A stretch of 49,628 nucleotides of DNA, from positions 1 through 49,628 of the IMG/VR virus record IMGVR_UViG_3300046474_000104; one strand, written 5' to 3'. Both the position numbers and the translations under genes were made by a program. Numbering within the stretch: the stretch's first letter is position 1; every line of letters starts with the position of its first letter. Shown in pieces: positions 22,210 to 30,718 of the stretch. Source of the stretch: a virus. The notes beneath the pieces are model-generated. The model was not told the DNA's origin and did not search any database. It saw only the letters and a program-made list of their open reading frames with translations.

Positions 22210-23864
22210 CGTCTAATACTCCCGTTGATTCGTTCAATTAATGCCGTCATGTCGGCGGCTTTCCACGTTTGCGCGGTCCAGAGGTCAACCCCGAACACGC
22301 TGAAGAATTTGCGCATAATTTCCCGGTCACTGAGCCCCGCCGCCCGTTCGTACCCCCCCCATACCGCCTCAGCCTCGCGCAACTGCGCCACGACTTCCTG
22401 AGTCGCCACGAGGCGTTTCACGTTACCCAGTACCCCCAGCTGTGGACATCCTTGCGCGACCAACTGGTTACGGTAATCCTCGGGCGCCATATCCACACGG
22501 GCGATAGCTGCACGCATCGTCGCGAGCGTAGCGGCGTCCAGTTCGTACAGGTCACCGTCGACTTGTTCGGGGCCAGTGCGTAAAGCTGGTGCGGGTATCG
22601 GTTCCCCGCACTCGGGGCACGCATCACGAAACCGTTCGAATACCGCCGTACACGTCAGACATACGCGAATCGTTGACACTTCACTCGATGAGCTGCGACG
22701 TTCCCGACGTTCAAGCGACCACTCACGCGGGGCGTCTGGTAAACCGTGGCGCAGTACATTGTTCACCGCGTCGATGATGATTGCGTGGGTCTTACCTTCC
22801 ATCAGGCGCAACGCCCTACCGAACATTTGGACGTACAGACCGTAGCTCTGTGTCGGACGTGCGAACAACACCACCTCGACGGCGGGAATGTCCACGCCTT
22901 CACCGATCAACGAATCGTTGACGATCATTAGGATCTTGCCGGACTTGAGGTCGCGAATCGATTGCACCCGCTCCTCATCACTGTTACGGCCTGACAATGC
23001 CATCGCGGGAACACCCCGGGTTCGGAACTGTTCGGCAACTTCCTCGGCGGTGTCGATGCCCACCGTAAACGTAATCCCACGCTTACCTGGGCAAATTTTC
23101 AGATAATGATCAACGATGTCGCCGACGATATGCGACCGGTGAATCTCTTCTTTAAGTTCCCTATCCTGGAAATCCCCTGTGGTTTTACTGACCTTCACAC
23201 GGGTCAAGTCGAGATCAGTTTTCGGGCAGTAAATCTTATACTTGCTGAGAAACCCATCCTCGATGAGATCCCCCATCTGTGGACCGAGAACAATCGTATC
23301 GGCGTAACCGTCGTTCGTGCGACCCAACCCTTTACCGTCGGCACGTAACAGCGTAGCGGTCGGACCAAGGCCATACGCACCAGCATCATCAAGAGGTGTG
23401 AGGATATTCCCCCAGGTTTTCGACTGTTTCGTCGCGTGATGAAATTCATCTTGTATGACGGTCAGGCGTTTACCGTAAGCGACGAAGCGTGCAATGTCGG
23501 CGGGGCGCATAGACTGTACCGAACCGACAAACACTTTCGCGGTGGCGGGTTCGTAGAATGACCGCCCATAATTTTCCATGTGTAGGCGATTGGCAAACCG
23601 CACGGTGTTCTTCGCCGCGATGATCCCGTGACGAAGTTCATACCTGGCGAGCGTGTCGCTAAGCTGCGTGATCAACTCCTGACGATGTGCCAGGATCAAT
23701 ACGTACTGACCGCGGGCGACCTCACGACGGGCGACCTCACACAGCGTCACCGACTTACCAGACCCCGTGGGCATCACCAGCGCCACGAAGCGGTTGCCGG
23801 CATCCCACTCGGTATAGATGTTGTCGATTGCCTCGAGCTGATACGGGCGCAAGGCGACGGTCAT
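22206..23864 (-). CDS. SF2 DNA/RNA helicase
   Basis: The 552 residues contain Walker A P-T-G-S-G-K-S (32-38), a DEAH-type box written D-E-F-H (139-142), P-T-A-T-L-L (motif III-like), I-G-E-G-V-D-I-P (motif V) and Q-M-F-G-R-A-L-R (346-353, motif VI). A C-x-x-C...C-x-x-C zinc ribbon lies near 403-420. It resembles SSL2/UvsW-like phage helicases that act in replication restart or branch migration. It is coupled to small genes on both sides. Confidence 0.9.
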   Translation of the reverse strand: MTVALRPYQLEAIDNIYTEWDAGNRFVALVMPTGSGKSVTLCEVARREVARGQYVLILAHRQELITQLSDTLARYELRHGIIAAKNTVRFANRLHMENYGRSFYEPATAKVFVGSVQSMRPADIARFVAYGKRLTVIQDEFHHATKQSKTWGNILTPLDDAGAYGLGPTATLLRADGKGLGRTNDGYADTIVLGPQMGDLIEDGFLSKYKIYCPKTDLDLTRVKVSKTTGDFQDRELKEEIHRSHIVGDIVDHYLKICPGKRGITFTVGIDTAEEVAEQFRTRGVPAMALSGRNSDEERVQSIRDLKSGKILMIVNDSLIGEGVDIPAVEVVLFARPTQSYGLYVQMFGRALRLMEGKTHAIIIDAVNNVLRHGLPDAPREWSLERRERRSSSSEVSTIRVCLTCTAVFERFRDACPECGEPIPAPALRTGPEQVDGDLYELDAATLATMRAAIARVDMAPEDYRNQLVAQGCPQLGVLGNVKRLVATQEVVAQLREAEAVWGGYERAAGLSDREIMRKFFSVFGVDLWTAQTWKAADMTALIERINGSIRR

Positions 23865-24010
23865 GACCGATACGCTCGCTCGACATTGATGATGTGCGCC
23901 GTTGGGTATTCCTCCGCTGCAATCTTTCGTGCTTCGTCTTCATTTTCAGCTCGAACGGCAATCGTCTCGCAATGAGTAGTGAAGTGGACAGTCACCTGAT
24001 AGAACCTCAT
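23861..24010 (-). CDS. Unknown small protein, 49 aa
   Basis: The gene is coupled to both neighbours by ATGA. It reads R-F-Y-Q-V-T-V-H-F as a beta strand, then A-E-N-E-D-E-A-R-K-I-A-A-E-E as a helix: a compact beta-alpha-beta unit like those found in many small phage proteins. Function unknown. Confidence 0.55.
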   Translation of the reverse strand: MRFYQVTVHFTTHCETIAVRAENEDEARKIAAEEYPTAHIINVERAYRS

Positions 24011-24195
24011 ATCCCGTCACCCCGCTTAACAGCATCGACCGTGACCGTAACCGACTCATCCGAGCGAGAAACAACACGTGGTGTCCCGAAGTTATACCCA
24101 CCGGACAGCTCACCCATCAGGCGTTCCAGTACGGTCGTCCAGGGTGTGGCGCGTGGGCCGGTGTATTGGATTTGCAGCGGTCTAACTGATGTCAT
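24007..24195 (-). CDS. Unknown small protein, 62 aa
   Basis: The ATG at 24195 has GGAGGGT immediately upstream and overlaps the previous stop. The sequence is Thr/Val/Arg-rich with a C-terminal beta stretch (S-V-T-V-T-V-D). No family recognised. Confidence 0.55.
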   Translation of the reverse strand: MTSVRPLQIQYTGPRATPWTTVLERLMGELSGGYNFGTPRVVSRSDESVTVTVDAVKRGDGI

Positions 24196-24431
24196 ACACC
24201 CTCCGAAACGATTATCTCGACATTCTTTACGAGCTGCCAAAGGGTGTTATTCGACATGCGTCGATCAGACCGTACAATCCCGTCACGTTCCATTTTGTCC
24301 AGCTCGCGACGAATGGCTTTCGAGTCTGCATGACCCTTGATATGAAACTTAAACCACCACGTTGCGAACCACCCTCGTGATGATCGTTTATCGTCGCTCA
24401 TGTACTCGATAATTTCTTCACGCATTCCCAT
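24192..24431 (-). CDS. Winged-helix-like protein, 79 aa
   Basis: Helix-turn-helix-like organisation: M-R-E-E-I-I-E-Y-M, then K-A-I-R-R-E-L-D-K-M-E-R-D-G-I-V-R-S-D, the last looking like a wing of a small replication or regulatory DNA-binding protein. AGGGGA precedes the start. It heads the minus-strand helicase operon and is divergent from the 24513 gene across a perfect palindrome. Confidence 0.65.
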   Translation of the reverse strand: MGMREEIIEYMSDDKRSSRGWFATWWFKFHIKGHADSKAIRRELDKMERDGIVRSDRRMSNNTLWQLVKNVEIIVSEGV

Positions 24432-24449
24432 TTTTATTCCCCTGATGTG

Positions 24450-24478
24450 TTGACGACGTCGTCATACTCGCATAGGAT
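24450..24478 (+). promoter_or_regulatory. TTGAC-N6-GTCA promoter for the plus replication operon
   Basis: TTGACG (24450-24455), 17-bp spacer, TAGGAT (24473-24478). The operator core TGACGACGTCGTCA (24451-24464) is a perfect 14-bp palindrome, the most symmetric copy in the genome. It lies in the divergent gap between 24431 (minus) and 24513 (plus). Confidence 0.82.
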
Positions 24479-24512
24479 TGCCCCACATTCAACCAACGCA
24501 GGAAAATAAAAC

Positions 24513-25451
24513 ATGCATATCAGTATCGACAACGAAACCAACCCGATGGAAATGCACCACATCGCCGTAGCGCTTCAACGTATCGCCGCCGAACGTGGTT
24601 ACGTCGCTCAGGTACAGCAGGAATTCCCCGTTGGTGTCGACGTGAGTCAAGCGGAAGCTGAAACGGCAGTGTCCATGATTCGCGAATCGGCGCTGCACAC
24701 CCATAGTGTTGCCGTGGTGGAAGTACCACCAGTTACTGTGTCGGTGGACGAACCTGTACGTGCCCCGGCTGATATGACCGACGCGGAACATTTCCAATCG
24801 TGTATCGATGCGGGAACCGTAATCATCACCTCATCAGTCACCACCGACGCGAACCTCGACGTCAACGGTCTGCCGTGGGACGCACGTATCCACGCTGGCA
24901 GCCGTGAGCGCAACACCGACGGTTCGTGGCGTGTGCGTCGTAAGCCGAAAACCGTTGAACAGGACGAGTGGGACGCCACACTGGCACGTGTGGCCGCTGA
25001 GCTGACCGACCTGATGGCGATTCCCGTCTCGCCCGGTGCTGTGGCTGACGCGGCGGCTGAGACCCGTAAGATGATCGAATCACTCGGCGATACACTGGTC
25101 GAACCGCTCAGTGACGCTGAAGTCGATGCGTTCGTGGAAATCGTCCAGGGTGTTACCGAACCGGTCGTCGTAGCGCCGCCAGTAACCATTGCACCACCTG
25201 TAGTCGTCCCACCGGTTACTGCTGTGGCACCGCCGATCACTGTCGATAAACCAGCAATCGAAACGTTCGCTCAATTAATGAGCTGGCTCACCAGTCGCAC
25301 CCCGAAAGACGAAGCGGCGAAACCAGCGATGGTGACTCGTGTTAACGAGATCTTGGCGGCGAACGGCCTGACCACTCTGCAACAACTGGGTCAGCGTGCC
25401 GATCTGATTCCACAGGTTCTGGTGCAATTTATCGAAGCGTTTGGGGAGTAA
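24513..25451 (+). CDS. Early protein with WDARIH motif and Pro-Val linker, 312 aa
   Basis: Residues ~116-145 carry N-G-L-P-W-D-A-R-I-H...D-G-S-W-R-V-R-R, a motif found in many phage early proteins. The same motif is in the C-terminus of this phage's DNA polymerase. Before it is an acidic helical region. After it is a Pro/Val-rich linker (~225-255) and a C-terminal helical domain. It heads the plus replication operon. A role as adaptor or ssDNA/replisome partner is inference. Confidence 0.7.
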   Translation: MHISIDNETNPMEMHHIAVALQRIAAERGYVAQVQQEFPVGVDVSQAEAETAVSMIRESALHTHSVAVVEVPPVTVSVDEPVRAPADMTDAEHFQSCIDAGTVIITSSVTTDANLDVNGLPWDARIHAGSRERNTDGSWRVRRKPKTVEQDEWDATLARVAAELTDLMAIPVSPGAVADAAAETRKMIESLGDTLVEPLSDAEVDAFVEIVQGVTEPVVVAPPVTIAPPVVVPPVTAVAPPITVDKPAIETFAQLMSWLTSRTPKDEAAKPAMVTRVNEILAANGLTTLQQLGQRADLIPQVLVQFIEAFGE

Positions 25452-25456
25452 GGGTT

Positions 25457-25765
25457 ATGGGTGATAATGAGCCGTTACCGTGTGGAACGTCTGTTCAATG
25501 GTTGTCGGAGGACTACGGGTGGTTGGGTGGTACGGTTGTCGGTTACGATAATTCCGTGACAATTGTTCGTCATAACGACGGGTACAAGGGGTGTCACGCT
25601 CATGAGTTGAGACTTCCCCCGACGGCCGAGCAAATCGCAGCAGCGGAACGCAACCGAACATGCGACCATATTTACGGGATCATCACCCGTGTCAAACGCG
25701 AAGGTAATCGCAGCGATATGGCTGAAGCGATTTATGATGCCGGGTATCGGAAGGTGCAACCATGA
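25457..25765 (+). CDS. Small SH3-like protein, 102 aa
   Basis: The N-terminal half (G-T-S-V-Q-W...G-W-L-G-G-T-V-V-G-Y-D-N-S-V-T-I-V) looks like an SH3-type barrel and the C-terminal half is helical. A ribosome site AAGGG precedes the ATG. It is coupled to the next gene by an ATG overlap at 25762. Confidence 0.6.
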   Translation: MGDNEPLPCGTSVQWLSEDYGWLGGTVVGYDNSVTIVRHNDGYKGCHAHELRLPPTAEQIAAAERNRTCDHIYGIITRVKREGNRSDMAEAIYDAGYRKVQP

Positions 25766-26922
25766 TCCTCCCACTCGTTCACGATTCCAACGACTGGATG
25801 CGTTGCCTCGGCAGCGCGCAAGCCCGAGCCGCCTACCCGGGCGTACCGTCTGAACCATCCGAGTCGAAGCTTGAGGGTCGCGCCTGTCACGAAGCCAGTC
25901 AGCAACTACTCGAACGCTGGCGCAAGGGTGGTGTGCTGGACTTTTCCGGCATCGTCGGGAGCCTGAGTAAAGACGGCATCGTGATCACCCAGGAACTGTT
26001 CGACGCGGCGTACGAATACGTCAACGACGTAGCGAAGTATTGCGATTTCAACTTCCTGACCAATGAGGTGCGCGTCGAACAACGTGTCGATCTGAGTCGC
26101 TGGTTACCGGGTTGGTACTGCATCCCCGACGCCTACGTGTACGACGTGTCGAACAACGTGCTGACCGTGTGGGATGCGAAGTTCGGTCACACCATCGTTG
26201 ATGTGTTTGAAAACTGGCAACTGCTCATCGGAGCGTTCGGGATCATCCAGGCGCTCGACATTACCGAGCCGGTACGTCAGGCAGTCAAGCTGGATCTGCG
26301 CGTCGTCCAACCGCGTGGGTTCACCAGCGACGGAACGATTCGTAAATGGTTCGTTACCGCCGACGCGGTTGGGAAATACTGGAATGAATTACACCGTGCG
26401 TTACCCCTGGTGACGGGTGAGTCGCCGCCGACCAAGTTCGGGACGCAGTGTAAAAACTGTTCCGCGCGGGCGAATTGCGACACGCTGTTACGGGTCAGTT
26501 ACGAAGGTATCGACTTCGCCGGATCGCTTCAAACCCACACGCTTACGGGGCACAACCTCGGTGTGGACTTGAAGTTATTGCGACGTGCCGCAAAGGCCAT
26601 CGAGTACCGTCTGAGCGGCCTGGAAGAACAGGCGATTCATGAGCTGAGCAACGGTGGGCTCGTGTCGTATTTCAGCACCGAGCGCGGTAAGGGTCGTGAG
26701 CGTTGGAAGAAAGACGTCCCACACGCCGAAGTGATCATGATGGGCGACTTACTGGGCGTGGATATTCGCAAACCTGTCGAGATGGATACACCGGCACAAG
26801 TTCGTAAAAAAGGTATTGACGAATCCGTCATAACTGAATACAGTGAGACACCAATGACCGCACTGAAGCTGGTCGAGGTCGACGGCGCCAAGATCCGTCA
26901 GATATTCAACACACAAGGGTAA
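25762..26922 (+). CDS. DUF2800-like Cas4-type exonuclease
   Basis: The 386 residues hold a PD-(D/E)XK core: E-G-R-A-C-H-E (38-44), a conserved Asp in C-I-P-D (123), and V-W-D-A-K-F-G (Asp138, Lys140). Cysteines C230, C233 and C239 could hold an Fe-S or zinc site as in Cas4/AddB nucleases. The family commonly pairs with the DUF2815 protein encoded next. It likely resects DNA for recombination. The last codons contain the promoter at 26816. Confidence 0.82.
   Translation: MILPLVHDSNDWMRCLGSAQARAAYPGVPSEPSESKLEGRACHEASQQLLERWRKGGVLDFSGIVGSLSKDGIVITQELFDAAYEYVNDVAKYCDFNFLTNEVRVEQRVDLSRWLPGWYCIPDAYVYDVSNNVLTVWDAKFGHTIVDVFENWQLLIGAFGIIQALDITEPVRQAVKLDLRVVQPRGFTSDGTIRKWFVTADAVGKYWNELHRALPLVTGESPPTKFGTQCKNCSARANCDTLLRVSYEGIDFAGSLQTHTLTGHNLGVDLKLLRRAAKAIEYRLSGLEEQAIHELSNGGLVSYFSTERGKGRERWKKDVPHAEVIMMGDLLGVDIRKPVEMDTPAQVRKKGIDESVITEYSETPMTALKLVEVDGAKIRQIFNTQG
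26816..26844 (+). promoter_or_regulatory. TTGAC-N6-GTCA promoter inside the DUF2800 gene
   Basis: TTGACG (26816-26821), 17-bp spacer, TACAGT (26839-26844). It lies within coding sequence about 84 bp before the ssDNA-binding protein gene, which could thus be expressed separately. Confidence 0.75.
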
Positions 26923-26927
26923 ATAGC

Positions 26928-27755
26928 ATGACTGTTAAATACACCCCGTTTAAAGCACGTCTGGTTATGGGCTCCCCGTTCGAACTGAAAGTGACCGACC
27001 ACGAGGGTAAGCCTCAGCCGGACGAAGGTAAACATCACTGGTTCATGGGTTTCGCGGTGCCGAAGGGTCCAACCTGGGACGCGATATGGTCCACCATGTA
27101 CAACGAGGCAGCGGGCGATTCGAAGTGCACTGCCGCGCTCTGTGGTCAGGCCGGTTTCAACTGGAAAATTGAAGATTGTGACGCCCCGGAAGATCCTCAG
27201 AAGTTGGGCACCGAATCGCGTCCAGCCGGTCACTGGTTGATCAAGTTCACACGCTACAAGGCGATGGGTCCGGTGACGCTGATCGACGGTAACAAGCAAC
27301 CGATCCTGAACAAATCCGCCGTCAAAAAGGGCGACTGGTTCTGGGTCGTTGCATCGACCAAGTTTAACGGTGCTGCAACCGTGAAGACCAACGCCGGGAT
27401 GTACCAGAACATCGAAGGTCTGATGTTCGCCGAACTGGGTATCGAGATCGTGAGTGAAGGCGCGTTCAACGCCGACGTCGAGTTCGCCGGTATCCAGGGT
27501 GGCGTAGTCGTAAACGGTGGTACGAGTCAAGAAGGTGCACCGGTCGCAGCTAAGCCGCCAGTGACGCACACCCCACCACCTGTCGTTGCTGCCGCTGTTA
27601 CACCGCCGCCACCGGCTCACGATCTGGTAACCCCGCCTCCTGTCGTCATCCAGAAGTTCGAGTACAACGGCAACGTGCTAACCAAAGCTGAATGGCTGGC
27701 AATGCCGGGTTGGTCTGAAGACATGGTCAACCAACACTGCAAACTCGTAGCATAA
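26928..27755 (+). CDS. DUF2815-like ssDNA-binding protein
   Basis: The first ~190 residues have the OB-fold pattern of DUF2815 SSBs: F-K-A-R-L...H-W-F-M-G-F-A-V-P-K-G, W-D-A-I-W, and K-K-G-D-W-F-W-V. A Pro/Val-rich linker (~205-240) leads to a C-terminal module (N-G-N-V-L-T-K-A-E-W-L-A-M-P-G-W). It should coat ssDNA in replication and recombination. It starts 5 bp after the nuclease gene and ends before a terminator. Confidence 0.82.
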   Translation: MTVKYTPFKARLVMGSPFELKVTDHEGKPQPDEGKHHWFMGFAVPKGPTWDAIWSTMYNEAAGDSKCTAALCGQAGFNWKIEDCDAPEDPQKLGTESRPAGHWLIKFTRYKAMGPVTLIDGNKQPILNKSAVKKGDWFWVVASTKFNGAATVKTNAGMYQNIEGLMFAELGIEIVSEGAFNADVEFAGIQGGVVVNGGTSQEGAPVAAKPPVTHTPPPVVAAAVTPPPPAHDLVTPPPVVIQKFEYNGNVLTKAEWLAMPGWSEDMVNQHCKLVA

Positions 27756-27765
27756 CCATCCGACT

Positions 27766-27787
27766 GGCCCGGTGACACGGGCCTTTC
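27766..27787 (+). terminator. Intrinsic terminator after the SSB gene
   Basis: GGCCCG/CGGGCC stem (27766-27771 with 27778-27783), 6-base loop, then TTTC. The T run is short. Confidence 0.65.
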
Positions 27788-27809
27788 ACTCAGTCAGGGA
27801 GTAACAACC

Positions 27810-28190
27810 GTGTCGAAATCATTCATTGTTCACCTTGCACACGACGTCGTGCTGTGGATGGCGTTGTACCTCGTATTCACAGGTGCTGCACCATACGCTG
27901 CGTTTGCTGAAAATCTCGTATCGTTTTACGGTGTTTTTCTTTTCGTTCTCGGCATCGTGGGAATTTTCGCGATCAAGCACGCTGCGCAAAAAACAATCGA
28001 CGACGGTGAATACGAACCTCGTTCGAAACTCCGCACCACTTACGCTAACGTCACAACTTTTGTCGAGGTGATAGTTGTTGCAGCTTTCGGTTGGTATTGG
28101 GTGACCGCTGGTTTCGTACTGGGTTGGTTGGCGGTAACGTCGTACCGCGCAGAAGTGAAACGTCTGTTCGAACTGAAAGAGGTGGTGTAA
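27810..28190 (+). CDS. Multi-pass membrane protein, 126 aa
   Basis: The GTG start at 27810 has AGGGAG upstream. Four hydrophobic segments are visible (~8-30, 38-56, 85-99, 102-112), with charged loops between and a basic-acidic C-terminus. No family recognised. It may modify the inner membrane or exclude other phages, which is a guess. Its stop touches the next start. Confidence 0.65.
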   Translation: MSKSFIVHLAHDVVLWMALYLVFTGAAPYAAFAENLVSFYGVFLFVLGIVGIFAIKHAAQKTIDDGEYEPRSKLRTTYANVTTFVEVIVVAAFGWYWVTAGFVLGWLAVTSYRAEVKRLFELKEVV

Positions 28191-28501
28191 TGACGACCGA
28201 AACGATTTGCTTTGAAGCTGAGAGCTGCACGGTCAGCACCGGCCGCCACACCAGCAATCTCAGTATCGAGCTTGAGGCTGTCGCCCGTAACGTCGCCGAA
28301 GCGCTGTGTGTCGAGGATCGCCTCTACAATATGGACATGCGCGATATCATCGACGAGGTCGGCGCTACGAAGCTGTTGGACGCATTCGATACTCAGGAAA
28401 TCAGTACGTGGGTTCAGGACACACAAACCGACAGTTACCTGGACTTACTCAACGCCATCGGGCTTGACGCGATTCACGAATATCTGTCACATATCAACTG
28501 A
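28190..28501 (+). CDS. Unknown acidic protein, 103 aa
   Basis: The start overlaps the previous stop (TAATG). The protein is acidic and mostly helical, with two cysteines near the N-terminus. It is followed by a terminator, so it ends a two-gene unit. No family recognised. Confidence 0.6.
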   Translation: MTTETICFEAESCTVSTGRHTSNLSIELEAVARNVAEALCVEDRLYNMDMRDIIDEVGATKLLDAFDTQEISTWVQDTQTDSYLDLLNAIGLDAIHEYLSHIN

Positions 28502-28521
28502 CCAATCTGTCACAATACGCG

Positions 28522-28547
28522 AAGCCCGGCACAGACCGGGCTTTTTC
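28522..28547 (+). terminator. Intrinsic terminator before the polymerase gene
   Basis: AGCCCGG/CCGGGCT stem (28523-28529 with 28536-28542), 6-base loop, then TTTTTC. It lies 15 bp before the DNA polymerase start. Confidence 0.85.
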
Positions 28548-28561
28548 ACACAGGGAGAACG

Positions 28562-30682
28562 ATGATGCGACTGCTTTCACGCTGCGAACCTATCAACGGT
28601 TGCGGTAAGACATACCCCGCCGACCTCGACAAATGCCCCCACTGTGGTACGCCTGAAGCGTTCAGCGTTGCGGAACCACTCGACCCACGGGATTGGGGTT
28701 GGGACGAAGAGACATATCCAAATTTTTACTCGGCTGCATTCATCCACGCCGCCACCGGTTTGGAGCAGATATTCGAAATATCAGACCGCCGGAATGACTC
28801 GGCAGCGCTCATCACGTTCATGCTCGGCCTGGGTCGCAGCGGCGCACGTGGGGTCGGGTTCAACAACTTGGGGTTCGACTACCCCATAGCACACTGGATC
28901 ATCGCCAACCCCCACTGTGACGTCGCTGGGATTTACGCGAAAGCGATGAGCCTGATCAATGCCTTCGACGACGACAAGTTCGGGTCGATGGTTTGGGATG
29001 ATCAACAGGTGTTCGCCCAACTCGACCTGTACAAAATCTGGCACTTCGACAACAACGCCAAACGTACCAGTCTGAAGGCGCTGGAAATCGTCATGCGGTC
29101 GCAAAACGTGATCGACCTCCCATTCCCGGTCGGGACATATCTCACCGACGAACAGAAGGACGTCACGCTGGTGTACAACCGACACGACGTGCGTGAAACA
29201 TTGAAGTTTTACGTCCGATCGCTTCCTGAAATTCATCTGCGTGAAGCGCTGTCGGTGAAGTACGGGCGTAACATGCTGAATTTCAGTAACACCAAAATCG
29301 GTGGGACGATCCTCGTCAGCCAGATGGAAGACGCCGGGATTCAGTGTTATGTACGTGGTCCGAACGGTAAACAACCGCGCCAAACGATCCGCGCAACGAT
29401 CAAACTCGCCGATGTGATTTTCCCGTACGTGAAATTTGGGCGACCTGAATTCACACGGGTGCTGGAATATTTCCAATCGATGTCGATCACCCAAACGAAA
29501 GGTACGTTTGCTGACCTGACGGCGGTGGTTGACGGTTTCACGTTCGTGTTCGGCGTGGGCGGTATCCATGGTTCGATTGAGTCGCAGGTGGTCGTCAGTG
29601 ACGCCGAATATCAAATTATTGACGTCGACGTTACGTCGTTTTATCCGCGTATGGCCATCGTCAACAACATGTACCCCGAACACCTCGGTCCGGAATACTG
29701 CACCATTTACAACAGTATATTCGAACAGCGCCGGACATTCGCAAAAGGTACGCCTGAGAACGCAGCGCTCAAGGAAGCACTGAACGCATCCTACGGAAAC
29801 TCGAACAACGCCTACAGTCCGCTCTATGATCCACAGTACACAATGCAGACGACCATCAATGGTCAATTACTACTGTGCATGCTCGCCGAGCAATTTATGA
29901 AGATACCGGGGCTGTCGATGGTCCAGGCGAACACAGATGGTGTAACCGTACGTTGCCCACGTGGCTATCTGGACCACATGCGCGCTGTGTGTAAATGGTG
30001 GGAAGGCGTGACCGGTCTGGAACTTGAGGAAGCGCTGTACAGTCGCATGATGATCCGCGACGTGAACAACTATATCGCCGAGTACGAGGGCGGCAAGCTC
30101 AAGCGTAAAGGCGCGTACGAGTACAATACTCTGTGGCATCAAGACCCGTCGTCACAAGTGGTCGCCCGTGCGGCTGAAGCGGCGTTGGTGCGCGGCGAAT
30201 CGGTACGTGAGTTCATCACCAACCACCGCGACCCATTCGATTTCATGTGCCGCGCCAAGGTGCCACGGTCGAACTCGCTGCACCTACGCTTCAGGGATTG
30301 GGAGATTGATCAACAGTTGCAGGGGACAACTCGTTACTTCGTCAGCCGCAACGGTGGAACACTCGTGAAGGTCGCGCCGCCGACGGGTGAGCCAGGAACG
30401 TGGAAGCGTAAAGCAAAGCTGACCGACTCGAACTTCAACGCCGTGATGCGTGAGATTGCGGGTCAACCCGGTGAACTCGACAGCGCCGGTACACCGTGGG
30501 ATGCACGAATCCACACAGGCAACCGCAGCAAGCATGACACCCGCGAAACCGGTATATGCAGCGGTTGGCGCGTCACAGAGTGTGCCGATGCGCGTCACTT
30601 CGACTGGTCTGACGTCTGCTGGGAATGGTACATATTAGAAGCCGAAAAACTGGTGAATCCGCTGTTGACGAGTTCGTCATAA
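28562..30682 (+). CDS. Family B DNA polymerase, 706 aa
   Basis: An N-terminal C-x-x-C-G zinc knuckle (around 25-28) precedes a 3'-5' exonuclease with G-F-N-N-L-G-F-D (99-106) and Y-N-R-H-D (205-209). Polymerase motif A is D-V-T-S-F-Y-P (Asp356), motif B is K-x-x-x-N-x-x-Y-G (404-412) and motif C is N-T-D-G (457-460), a variant of D-T-D-S lacking the first Asp. The C-terminus (~643-670) carries a W-D-A-R-I-H module shared with the 24513 protein. AGGGAG precedes a double ATG. Confidence 0.9.
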   Translation: MMRLLSRCEPINGCGKTYPADLDKCPHCGTPEAFSVAEPLDPRDWGWDEETYPNFYSAAFIHAATGLEQIFEISDRRNDSAALITFMLGLGRSGARGVGFNNLGFDYPIAHWIIANPHCDVAGIYAKAMSLINAFDDDKFGSMVWDDQQVFAQLDLYKIWHFDNNAKRTSLKALEIVMRSQNVIDLPFPVGTYLTDEQKDVTLVYNRHDVRETLKFYVRSLPEIHLREALSVKYGRNMLNFSNTKIGGTILVSQMEDAGIQCYVRGPNGKQPRQTIRATIKLADVIFPYVKFGRPEFTRVLEYFQSMSITQTKGTFADLTAVVDGFTFVFGVGGIHGSIESQVVVSDAEYQIIDVDVTSFYPRMAIVNNMYPEHLGPEYCTIYNSIFEQRRTFAKGTPENAALKEALNASYGNSNNAYSPLYDPQYTMQTTINGQLLLCMLAEQFMKIPGLSMVQANTDGVTVRCPRGYLDHMRAVCKWWEGVTGLELEEALYSRMMIRDVNNYIAEYEGGKLKRKGAYEYNTLWHQDPSSQVVARAAEAALVRGESVREFITNHRDPFDFMCRAKVPRSNSLHLRFRDWEIDQQLQGTTRYFVSRNGGTLVKVAPPTGEPGTWKRKAKLTDSNFNAVMREIAGQPGELDSAGTPWDARIHTGNRSKHDTRETGICSGWRVTECADARHFDWSDVCWEWYILEAEKLVNPLLTSSS

Positions 30683-30693
30683 TGGGTGACACT
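30665..30693 (+). promoter_or_regulatory. TTGAC-N6-GTCA promoter for the ParB/PAPS-reductase-like cassette
   Basis: TTGACG (30665-30670), 17-bp spacer, GACACT (30688-30693). It overlaps the end of the polymerase gene. Confidence 0.78.
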
Positions 30694-30718
30694 GGTCCGA
30701 CACAACGGGAGATACACC

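Noticed and set aside
28499-28512. TGAC-N6-GTCA after the 28190 gene
   Set aside because: It lacks the leading T of the -35 and has no -10; it lies directly before a terminator. Probably chance, although an operator-only site cannot be excluded.
28781-29866. A 361-codon minus-strand frame over the polymerase gene
   Set aside because: Mirror frame of the polymerase, whose motifs are clear on the other strand.
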